5,769 nt of DNA from CAZKTF01 sp964555565 (GTDB taxonomy: Bacteria > Planctomycetota > JAJSAM01 > JAKLKS01): contig CAZKTF010000232.1 in assembly GCA_964555565.1 (NCBI GenBank), positions 1 through 5,769 on the forward strand. Direction: 5' to 3'. This document shows, one piece after another, positions 1-5,769 of this stretch. The position numbers were made by a program, and so were the translations under genes. Every line of letters begins with the position of its first letter. Position 1 is the first letter of the stretch. The notes below the pieces were generated by a model. The model had not been told where the DNA came from, made no database searches, and saw only the letters and a program-made list of their open reading frames with translations.

Positions 1-1748
1 CGGCCGCCCCCGCGCCCCCGCCCCCCGGCGTCGGGCCGGACACCCGGGTCCCCGACCTCCTCCACGCGCATCCCGGGGCCCGCGCGATCCTCGACCGCCA
101 CGGGCTGCGCGGCTGCGGCGGGACGGGGGGACCCGCCGAGACGCTGGCCTTCTTCGCCCGCGCCCACGCGGTCCCGCTGGAGGAACTTCTGCGCGAGGTC
201 CGGGCGGAGGTCCTCCGCCCCGCGGAGGCGTCGCGGGACGCGCCCGCCCCCCGGCCCGAGGACGCGATCCACCGCCGGTTCTTCCGGGCGGGAGTGCTCG
301 TCACGCTCACCGCGGGCGCCGCCTGGGGGGCGGCGCTCCTGCTCCGCATCGCATGGGGCGGGGGTTTCGGGGCGGTGACGATCCCGGAGGTGAACGCGCA
401 CGGCCACGCCCAGGTGATGGGCTGGCTCGGGCTGTTCGCCATGGGCTTCGGGTACCAGGCCTTCCCCCGGTTCCTCGGGCTCGACCTTCCCTGGCCGCGC
501 GCGGCCCTGGCCTCCTTCCCCCTGATGCTCGCCGGGATCGTGCTCCGCGTGGCCGGCGAGGCGTGGGTCGGGGGCGCGGCAGGGCTCGCCGCGGGGGTCG
601 CGGGGGCGGCCCTGGAGACGGCCGCGGCCGGGGTCTTCGCGGCGGTCGTCTGGCGGGTGACGGGCCTGGCGGGCGCACGGGCGGGGCTCTTCGGCCGCTG
701 GGTCCGGCTCGCCTCGGCCTGGTTCGTCCTGTGCGCGGCCGGCGAGGGGGCGCTCTTCGTCCTCACCGCCACGGCCCCCGACGCCGCGACGCTCGTGTCG
801 CGCGTGGCCACCTGGCAGCCGGCCCTGCGGGACGCCGAGCTCCACGGGTTCGCGCTCCTCCTCGTCCTCGGCGTGGCGGGGCGCTACCTCCCGGCCATCC
901 TCGGGCTCCCCGCCCCGTCTCCCCGCGCGCAGGGCTGGATCTTCCGGCTCGCCTCGGCAGCGGCGGCGGTCGAGATCGCCGCGTGGCTCGGGTACCGCCT
1001 CCTCGGGGTCGGGGCCCTCGCCCGCGTGGCCTGGGGGGGAGGTCTCCTCGTCCTCGCCGCCGCGCTCCTGGCCGCCACGGGACACGGGGTCTTCCGGCGG
1101 GCCCCGGAGCGCCACCGGGGACTGCCCTTCGTCCGGGCCGCCTTCGCCTGGCTGCTCCTCTCGTCGCTCATGCTCGCGTTCCTGCCCTTCTACGCGCGGG
1201 CCCTCGGGACGGGGTTCCCCCACGCCTGGGCGGGGGCCGCGCGCCACGCCGTCACCGTGGGGTTCTTCTCGATGATGATCGTGGGCGTCGCGGCCAAGGT
1301 CGTCCCCACGCTGGAGGGAGCGGACCCGGCACGGCTCCCGTCGCTCCTGCCGGTGTTCCTCCTCCTGAACCTCGGCTGCCTCGGACGGGTCGTCCTCCAG
1401 GTGCTGACCGACGCCCACCCCTGGGCGTTCCGGGCGGTCGGGTTCTCGGGGCTCCTCGAGGTGACGGCGCTCGCGCTGTGGGGGATCCCGCTCCTCGGGC
1501 TCATGGGACGGGGGGTCGCCCGCGCGCCGGCCGGGCCCGTGGTCGCGATCGGCCCCGACACGGTGGTCTACGACCTCCTGGAGAGCCGACCGGCCGCGCT
1601 GGAGGTCCTCGTCGGGCACGGCCTCACGCCGCTGCGCAACCCCGTCCTGCGCGCCACGCTCGCGCGCGGCGTCACGCTCCGGAGGGCGGCCGGGATCGCC
1701 GGGGTGCCCCTGGAGCGCCTGATCGACGAGCTGGAGCGGATCCCGTGA
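1..1748 (+). CDS. NnrS-like 12-helix membrane protein with DUF1858 domains at both ends (5' partial)
   Basis: The frame is open from the left edge (first whole codon at 3) to TGA at 1746-1748, so 581 residues are visible and the true start lies outside. No ATG, GTG or TTG occurs in frame before GTG 294. A start at 294 would delete an obvious domain, so it is rejected. Domains in order: a Pro/Ala-rich stretch (3-29); a DUF1858-type helical domain (about 30-212) with DLL, ILDRHGL, a GCGG cysteine motif, FFARAH and EELLREV; twelve hydrophobic segments (about 300-1515); a second DUF1858-type domain (about 1539-1745) with YDLLE, GLTPLRNP, RAAGIAGVPLERLIDEL and no cysteine. The membrane part has a His-x-His pair (codons 399 and 405) and single His at 843 and 1245. 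Each is followed by a Gly-rich helix ending in Pro, as in NnrS/haem-copper-oxidase-like proteins. NnrS proteins are linked to nitric-oxide and copper/haem physiology, but the exact activity is uncertain. Family assignment is moderately sure; the DUF1858 calls are stronger. Confidence 0.8.
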   Translation, partial: AAPAPPPPGVGPDTRVPDLLHAHPGARAILDRHGLRGCGGTGGPAETLAFFARAHAVPLEELLREVRAEVLRPAEASRDAPAPRPEDAIHRRFFRAGVLVTLTAGAAWGAALLLRIAWGGGFGAVTIPEVNAHGHAQVMGWLGLFAMGFGYQAFPRFLGLDLPWPRAALASFPLMLAGIVLRVAGEAWVGGAAGLAAGVAGAALETAAAGVFAAVVWRVTGLAGARAGLFGRWVRLASAWFVLCAAGEGALFVLTATAPDAATLVSRVATWQPALRDAELHGFALLLVLGVAGRYLPAILGLPAPSPRAQGWIFRLASAAAAVEIAAWLGYRLLGVGALARVAWGGGLLVLAAALLAATGHGVFRRAPERHRGLPFVRAAFAWLLLSSLMLAFLPFYARALGTGFPHAWAGAARHAVTVGFFSMMIVGVAAKVVPTLEGADPARLPSLLPVFLLLNLGCLGRVVLQVLTDAHPWAFRAVGFSGLLEVTALALWGIPLLGLMGRGVARAPAGPVVAIGPDTVVYDLLESRPAALEVLVGHGLTPLRNPVLRATLARGVTLRRAAGIAGVPLERLIDELERIP

Positions 1749-1758
1749 CCCCCGTCAC
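1745..1758. repeat. Small dyad GTGAC-CCCC-GTCAC over the stop codon of the NnrS-like gene
   Basis: The arms GTGAC (1745-1749) and GTCAC (1754-1758) are perfect inverted repeats around four C residues. The left arm includes the TGA stop at 1746-1748. With a five-base stem and no T-run after it, this is not a convincing intrinsic terminator, and it may be chance in GC-rich sequence. Confidence 0.3.
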
Positions 1759-1777
1759 CCCCGCGCGTTGTCCGGCC

Positions 1778-1795
1778 GCCTGACGGGCGTCAGGC
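1778..1795. promoter_or_regulatory. Intergenic palindrome GCCTGAC-GGGC-GTCAGGC, possible operator or mRNA hairpin
   Basis: Perfect seven-base arms (1778-1784 and 1789-1795) flank a four-base GGGC centre. It sits in the 64-base gap, six bases before the Shine-Dalgarno of the cytochrome gene. There is no T-run, so a classical terminator is unlikely. The core TGAC-N4-GTCA has the spacing of CRP/FNR-superfamily sites (FNR consensus TTGAT-N4-ATCAA), but the outermost TT/AA bases are replaced by C/G. Either a regulator site or a hairpin near the ribosome-binding site would fit. The dyad is seen directly; its role is inferred. Confidence 0.4.
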
Positions 1796-1801
1796 CCCGC
1801 G

Positions 1802-1809
1802 GGAGGTGA
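1802..1809 (+). promoter_or_regulatory. Shine-Dalgarno of the multihaem cytochrome gene
   Basis: GGAGGTGA is a full match to the anti-Shine-Dalgarno complement. Its GGAGG core ends six bases before GTG 1813. This spacing decides the start at 1813 and not the out-of-frame GTG at 1806, which lies inside the motif itself. Confidence 0.85.
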
Positions 1810-1812
1810 CCC

Positions 1813-3903
1813 GTGAGCACAGGCGCCGCGCCGTCGGAAGACCCGCCCGGGACCCCCGCGCGGGACGCGTCCCCCTGGACCTCGCCGCTGCTGGTCGCCA
1901 CGCTGGGCCTCGTCGCGTACCTCGCCCTCTCGGGGGTCTGGGTCCTGATCGACCCCCGGAGCGGGGCGGGCCAGATGCAGGTCCTCGTGCACACCGTCGC
2001 CGGGCTGGCCGCGCTCGTCCCCTGGGGCTGGTACCAGGCGCGCCACTTCCTGGTGACCTGGCGGCGCCCCCTCTCCCACCACCTCGTCCTCGGCTGGGCC
2101 TCCGGGGTGGTGCTGCTCGGCGCCATGGCCTCGGGCGTGGTGGTGACCGTCCAGGCCGCTTCCGGCCCCGCGGTGGGCCCCCTCTGGCACCAGGTCCACC
2201 TGGCCACGGGGCTCGCCACCCTCGGGCTCGTGGCGCTCCACACCGGCGTCGCGGCCGTGCGGCCGCGCGCGCGCGCGGCGTCGCCCGAGAGCCTCCGCGC
2301 CTGGCTCCGGGCGGGGGGGGCATGCGCCGCGGGGCTGGCCCTGGCCGCCGCCGCCGGCGCCGCGGTCCCCGTCCCCGACGCGGCCTCCCCCTTCCCGGAG
2401 GGCTACCGCCGCCCCTTCGGGGACTCCCCCTTCGCCCCGAGCCTCGCCAGGACCTCCACCGGCGGTGCCGTGAACCCCGCCGTCCTGGCCGGGAGCGCCT
2501 CCTGCGGCACGAGCGGCTGCCACGAGACCATCGTGAAGGAGTGGGAGCCGAGCGCCCACCGCTACGCCTCCCGCAGCCGCTTCTTCCAGGCCATCCAGCA
2601 CGCGATGGCCGCCAACAACGGGCCCGAGTCCACGCGGTACTGCGCCGGCTGCCACGACCCCATCGCGCTCTTCTCCGGGGCCAAGAACCTCTACGACGAG
2701 GACCTCTCCTCGCCGGGCGCCGACGAGGGGGTCTCCTGCGCCTCCTGCCACTCCATCGCGCGGACCGACGTCCGGGGCAACGCCGACTACACGCTGGAGC
2801 CGCCCCGGCCCTACCTGTTCCAGGGGGAGTCCCGGCAGGAGACCCCCTTCCTCGCCCGGTTCCTCATCCGCGCCCTCCCCGACGCCCACCGCCGCTCCTA
2901 CGCCCGCGACCTGCTGAAGACCCCGGAGCTGTGCGGGGCGTGCCACAAGCAGTTCATCGACGAGAAGGTCAACGGGGTGGGCTGGGTCCAGCTCCAGAAC
3001 CAGTACGACAACTGGCGGAAGTCGCACTGGTTCCAGGCCGCCGCGGGCACCGACGGCAAGGTGGCGGACCCGCGGAAGACGCTCTCCTGCCGCGAGTGCC
3101 ACATGCGGCTCACCCCCTCGGACGACCCCGCGGCGGGCGACTCCCAGGACTTCAACCGCTCGACCGGCGACGGGACGCACCGCAACCACCGCTTCATCGG
3201 GGCGAACCAGTGGCACCCCCTCCTCCACGGCCTGCCCGGGGCCGCCGAGCAGGTGCGGCTCACGGAGGAGTGGCTCCAGGGGAAGTCCCCCATCCCCGAG
3301 ATCGCCGACCGCTGGGCCGCCGGCCCCGCGGTGGCGCTGGAGATCGAGGCCCCGGAGGCGGCGAGGCCCGGCGAGGAGGTCCCCCTCCGCGTCCTGGTCA
3401 CGAGCAACAAGGTGGGGCACGACTTCCCCACGGGCCCGCTGGACATCATCCAGTCGTGGATCGAGCTGACGGTGACCGACGCCGCGGGGCGCGAGGTCTA
3501 CTCCTCGGGCGCGGTGGACGCGAAGGGGTTCATCCAGGAGGGGGCGTTCATCTTCAAGGCCGAGGGCGTGGACCGGGCCGGGAACCTCATCGACCGCCAC
3601 AACCTGTGGGAGATGGTGGGGGCGCGCTTCCGCCGCTCGCTCTTCCCCGGCGTGACCGACGCCGCGGAGTACCGGTTCGCCTGCCCCTCGACCCTGGCCC
3701 GCGCGGCGCCGCTCCCGCCGGAGCGCGAGCATCGCGTGGCGATCCCCGCCGGGGCCGCGGGGCCCCTCCGCGTGCGGGCCCGGCTCCGCTACCGGAAGGT
3801 GGACCAGACGCTCATCGAGTACCTCTACCCGGGCAAGGGGATCACGGCGCCCATCACCGACATGGGCACGGCCGAGGCGGTGATCCGGGTGGCGTCGCCG
3901 TGA
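1813..3903 (+). CDS. Membrane-anchored five-haem cytochrome c (cytochrome c554-like) with N-terminal b-type-like helical domain
   Basis: The product has 696 residues, and the GTG start is fixed by a strong Shine-Dalgarno. Five hydrophobic helices lie at about 26-46, 57-74, 91-114, 125-149 and 168-187. Arg-rich loops at 77-85 and 150-166 place the N-terminus in the cytoplasm and the rest in the periplasm. Helix-associated His 60, 78, 126, 129 and 143 could bind b-type haem. The periplasmic part has five c-haem motifs: CGTSGCH (231-237, CX4CH), CAGCH (277-281), CASCH (309-313), CGACH (374-378) and CRECH (426-430). Motif 1 is followed by the EW..SAH pattern seen in cytochrome c554-type proteins. 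Residues about 455-695 look like beta strands, with GHDFPTG at 535-541, as in many multihaem cytochromes. It probably carries electrons from the membrane quinone pool into the periplasm; donor and acceptor are unknown. Its stop overlaps the next gene by GTGA, so the two are probably co-translated. Confidence 0.92.
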   Translation: MSTGAAPSEDPPGTPARDASPWTSPLLVATLGLVAYLALSGVWVLIDPRSGAGQMQVLVHTVAGLAALVPWGWYQARHFLVTWRRPLSHHLVLGWASGVVLLGAMASGVVVTVQAASGPAVGPLWHQVHLATGLATLGLVALHTGVAAVRPRARAASPESLRAWLRAGGACAAGLALAAAAGAAVPVPDAASPFPEGYRRPFGDSPFAPSLARTSTGGAVNPAVLAGSASCGTSGCHETIVKEWEPSAHRYASRSRFFQAIQHAMAANNGPESTRYCAGCHDPIALFSGAKNLYDEDLSSPGADEGVSCASCHSIARTDVRGNADYTLEPPRPYLFQGESRQETPFLARFLIRALPDAHRRSYARDLLKTPELCGACHKQFIDEKVNGVGWVQLQNQYDNWRKSHWFQAAAGTDGKVADPRKTLSCRECHMRLTPSDDPAAGDSQDFNRSTGDGTHRNHRFIGANQWHPLLHGLPGAAEQVRLTEEWLQGKSPIPEIADRWAAGPAVALEIEAPEAARPGEEVPLRVLVTSNKVGHDFPTGPLDIIQSWIELTVTDAAGREVYSSGAVDAKGFIQEGAFIFKAEGVDRAGNLIDRHNLWEMVGARFRRSLFPGVTDAAEYRFACPSTLARAAPLPPEREHRVAIPAGAAGPLRVRARLRYRKVDQTLIEYLYPGKGITAPITDMGTAEAVIRVASP

Positions 3904-5648
3904 AGCGCCGGACCGCCCTGGTCCTCCGCTGGGGCCTCGTGGGGACCGTGCTCGCGGGGGCCTCGGTCATGGCCGCGGCGCGCCTCACCGCCGTGGACTC
4001 GAGGCCGGTCCTCGCGGGGGACCGCTCCGTCGAGGGGCTCTCGGACGTGCTGGCCCGGGGGCTCCCGGAGGGGATGCCCCGGATCGCGCTCCGCGACCGG
4101 GCGCGGGAGGCGGGCCTCGTCCGCTCCCCGTTCCGGTGTGCGCGCACGCACGCCCTCCCGGAGGACATGGGGACGGGGGTGGCGATCCTCGACGCCGACG
4201 GGGACGGGGACCTGGACGTCTTCCTCGCCGGGAGCGGCCCCCTCGGCGAGGGCGGCCCGTGCCTCCTCTACCGGAACGAGGGGGGGCTGCGGTTCACCGA
4301 CGTCTCGGCCGCCGCCCTCCCGCCCGTGAGCATCGTGGGGATGGGAGCCGCCGCCGCCGACGCGGACGGGGACGGGGACGTGGACGTCCTCGTGACCGGC
4401 TACGGCCGCAACCTCTTCCTCCGCAACCGGGGGGACGGGACCTTCGAGGACGCCACGGAGTCCTCGGGGCTGCGCGGGGGCGGCTTCGGCGCCTCGGCGG
4501 CCTGGGCGGACCTGGACGGGGACGGCCGGCTCGACGTCTACGTGTGCCGCTACGTCGCCTTCCGGGAGGACCCGGCGCTGCGCGCCTCGACGAGCCGCCA
4601 GTACGGGCTGGCGATCCCGGCCGCGCTGAACCCCTCGGTCTTCGCGCCCGAGCCGAACCTCTGCTTCCGCAACCGGGGGGACGGGACCTTCGAGGAGGTG
4701 GCGGAGAGGTGGGGGATCGCGAACCCGAAGGGGCGGAGCCTCGGGGTGGCCGCGGCGGACCTGGACGGGGACGGACGGCCCGAGATCTACGTGGCGAACG
4801 ACGTCTCCGACAACGCGCTCTTCCGCAACCTCGGCGGCGGGCGCTTCGAGGACGTCTCCTACGCCTCCTGCACGGCCGACTACCGCGGGGCCATGGGGAT
4901 CGCGGTGGAGGACGTGGACGGGGACCTCTGGCCCGACTTCTACGTCACCCACTGGATCGCCCAGGAGAACGCCCTCTACCGCAACGGGACCGGCTGGACG
5001 CGGCCCGGCGAGGGGCGCCGGCTGTTCTTCACCGACCAGGCGGACGCGCTGGGACTGGGGTCCACCTCGCTCGACACGGTGGGGTGGGGGGCGGCCTTCA
5101 GCGACCTCGACGGCGACGGGCGGATGGACCTGCTCGTGGCAACCGGGAGCACCTTCGAGGAGGAGTCCGACCGCGCGCGGCTCCGGCCGGAGCCGCCTCT
5201 CCTCTACTGGAACGCGGGGGAGGGGAGGGGCTTCTTCGAGGTCGCGCGGGCCGCGGGGCCGGACCTCGCGCGGCCCCGGGTGCTGCGCTCCCTCGCCGCC
5301 GGCGACCTGGACGGGGACGGGGACGAGGACTTCGTGGCCACGGTGCACGGGGGGCCGCCGCTGCTCCTCGTGAACGAGGCTCCCGGGGCGCCGCGGCTCA
5401 CGGTCCGGCTGCGCGCGAAGTCCCCCGACCGCGCGGGCCGCGGCGCCCGCGTGGCGGTGACGGCGGGAGGGAGGACGCGCGCCCGCTGGGTCGGCGCGAG
5501 CCCCTCCTACCTCGCGACCTCCTCCACGGACCTGGTCTTCGGGCTCGGCGCCGCGGGGCGGGCGGGGCGGGTCGAGGTGCGCTTCCCCTCGGGCGCGGTG
5601 CGCACCCTCGAGGGCGCGGGGCCGGGGCTGCTCGTCGTGGAGGAGTGA
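3900..5648 (+). CDS. Exported CRTAC1/ASPIC-UnbV family FG-GAP (VCBS) propeller protein
   Basis: The product has 582 residues. GTG 3900 overlaps the preceding TGA by four bases and gives a KRR-plus-hydrophobic N-terminus (residues 2-26), a signal peptide or anchor; the in-frame ATG at 3969 would lose it. The Shine-Dalgarno is weak (GGGTGG at 3887-3892), so translational coupling is likely. Seven acidic calcium loops of type DxDGDGxxD start at residues 98, 154, 204, 287, 338, 402 and 469, each followed by a beta strand, which suggests a seven-bladed integrin-alpha-like propeller. Loop 5 (DVDGDLWPD) is degenerate and loop 4 ends in Glu. Five cysteines (80, 121, 216, 255, 324) could form disulfides. 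Residues about 500-582 match the ASPIC/UnbV C-terminal domain (GARVAV, PSYLATSS, FGLG, VEVRFPSG). The family is known as calcium-binding extracellular proteins, often of unknown function. Placement after a multihaem cytochrome suggests a partner or assembly role, which is inference. Confidence 0.93.
   Translation: MKRRTALVLRWGLVGTVLAGASVMAAARLTAVDSRPVLAGDRSVEGLSDVLARGLPEGMPRIALRDRAREAGLVRSPFRCARTHALPEDMGTGVAILDADGDGDLDVFLAGSGPLGEGGPCLLYRNEGGLRFTDVSAAALPPVSIVGMGAAAADADGDGDVDVLVTGYGRNLFLRNRGDGTFEDATESSGLRGGGFGASAAWADLDGDGRLDVYVCRYVAFREDPALRASTSRQYGLAIPAALNPSVFAPEPNLCFRNRGDGTFEEVAERWGIANPKGRSLGVAAADLDGDGRPEIYVANDVSDNALFRNLGGGRFEDVSYASCTADYRGAMGIAVEDVDGDLWPDFYVTHWIAQENALYRNGTGWTRPGEGRRLFFTDQADALGLGSTSLDTVGWGAAFSDLDGDGRMDLLVATGSTFEEESDRARLRPEPPLLYWNAGEGRGFFEVARAAGPDLARPRVLRSLAAGDLDGDGDEDFVATVHGGPPLLLVNEAPGAPRLTVRLRAKSPDRAGRGARVAVTAGGRTRARWVGASPSYLATSSTDLVFGLGAAGRAGRVEVRFPSGAVRTLEGAGPGLLVVEE
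4420..4450 (+). repeat. 31-base exact direct repeat, copy 1, inside the propeller gene
   Basis: The segment from 4420 to 4450 is identical to 4666-4696, with the period of 246 bases being exactly 82 codons. It encodes RNRGDGTFE, the turn that leads into a new propeller blade. The protein repeat is expected for FG-GAP proteins; the unbroken base identity is more than the motif requires. Confidence 0.9.
4666..4696 (+). repeat. 31-base exact direct repeat, copy 2, inside the propeller gene
   Basis: This is the second copy, again encoding RNRGDGTFE. The copies diverge at once on both sides (C at 4419 against T at 4665; C at 4451 against G at 4697). Confidence 0.9.
5639..5645 (+). promoter_or_regulatory. 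Shine-Dalgarno of the lipoprotein gene, within the end of the propeller gene
   Basis: GGAGGAG lies inside the last codons of the propeller gene. From the GGAGG core there are four bases to ATG 5648 and seven bases to the next in-frame codon GTG 5651. Spacing alone slightly favours 5651, while the ATG and the TGATG overlap favour 5648. Confidence 0.6.
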
Positions 5649-5769
5649 TGGTGCGCGCAGGGGTCGTCCTCGCGCTCGCGCTCGCCGGGTGCTCGGGCCC
5701 GCTCCCGGAGGACGGGCCGGCGGGGGGCGCGCCGCGGCAGGCGGAGGCCGCGAGGGTCGCCGACGCGGT
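5648..5769 (+). CDS. Predicted lipoprotein, N-terminal fragment (3' partial)
   Basis: ATG 5648 shares its A with the TGA stop of the propeller gene (TGATG), a typical coupled start. Forty codons are visible before the right edge. The N-terminus MVRAGVVLALALAGCSGP is a short signal peptide of type II: one Arg, a hydrophobic core, then the lipobox LAGC with Cys 15 as the expected lipidated residue. After it comes a Pro/Gly/Ala-rich linker and the start of an Ala/Glu-rich, probably helical stretch (QAEAARVADA). GTG 5651 is an alternative start that would shorten it by one residue. ASPIC/UnbV genes are often next to tetratricopeptide-repeat genes, and the Ala-rich helix would be compatible with that, but no repeat can be seen in the fragment. 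The function is not recognisable; membrane attachment and operon membership are well supported. Confidence 0.75.
   Translation, partial: MVRAGVVLALALAGCSGPLPEDGPAGGAPRQAEAARVADA

Noticed and set aside
294..296. GTG 294 as the start of the NnrS-like gene
   Set aside because: The frame is open to the left edge and encodes a recognisable domain before it; no good Shine-Dalgarno precedes 294.
353..1783. Second + strand open frame overlapping the NnrS-like gene
   Set aside because: Its translation is Arg/Gly/Pro-rich without hydrophobic segments or motifs, while the overlapping frame gives twelve clear membrane helices and DUF1858 domains.
1778..1812. Intrinsic terminator after the NnrS-like gene
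   Set aside because: The hairpin has no following T-run and lies directly before the Shine-Dalgarno of the next gene.
2264..2277. Fourteen-base alternating CG run, possible Z-DNA
   Set aside because: It encodes the Arg/Ala cytoplasmic loop (RPRARA) of the cytochrome, so ordinary coding in a GC-rich genome explains it.
1672..3732. Long open frame on the - strand, 686 codons
   Set aside because: It is antisense to the cytochrome gene, its translation is rich in Gly, Arg, Pro and Val with no domain, and the + strand frame has five haem motifs. It is an effect of high GC and scarce stop codons.
3825..5348. Long open frame on the - strand, 507 codons
   Set aside because: It mirrors the propeller gene; the repeated PVPVQV-like peptides are just the reverse complement of the D.DGDG loops.
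1..5769. tRNA, rRNA, CRISPR array, insertion sequence or attachment site
   Set aside because: No cloverleaf-like stretch, regularly spaced repeat array, transposase motif or terminal inverted repeat was seen by eye; the window is almost fully occupied by the four genes.

Overview
The window is a very GC-rich bacterial segment (visibly well above 70% G+C, codon third positions almost all G or C). All of its genes lie on the + strand, tightly packed, with GTG starts common. An inner-membrane multihaem cytochrome, a secreted propeller protein and a lipoprotein signal peptide point to a Gram-negative bacterium with a respiratory, cytochrome-rich lifestyle. The composition would suit an Anaeromyxobacter-like myxobacterium or an uncultured high-GC lineage such as Rokubacteria/NC10, but the sequence alone does not settle the taxonomy.

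Layout. (1) From the left edge to 1748 is a 5'-truncated gene for a 12-helix NnrS-like membrane protein flanked by two DUF1858-type domains; its true start lies outside the window. (2) A 64-base gap (1749-1812) holds two small dyads and a good Shine-Dalgarno. (3) 1813-3903 encodes a 696-residue protein with five N-terminal transmembrane helices, a five-haem c-type cytochrome region (one CX4CH and four CXXCH) and a C-terminal beta-sandwich-like region with GHDFPTG. (4) 3900-5648, overlapping by four bases (GTGA), encodes a 582-residue exported CRTAC1/ASPIC-UnbV-type protein with seven calcium-loop repeats. (5) From 5648 (TGATG overlap) begins a lipoprotein gene cut by the right edge.

The last three genes are almost certainly translated as one unit. 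A reasonable inference is an electron-transfer module. The cytochrome would take electrons in the membrane (possibly from quinol through a b-type haem domain) and pass them along periplasmic c haems. The calcium-dependent propeller and the lipoprotein would be exported partners, perhaps for assembly, adhesion or substrate access. The NnrS-like protein hints at metal/haem or nitrogen-oxide-related physiology. None of these physiological roles is proved by the sequence.

The extreme GC content keeps several other frames open over long distances, including a false 1280-codon frame that fuses non-coding sequence to the propeller gene and long antisense frames. These are treated as shadows.
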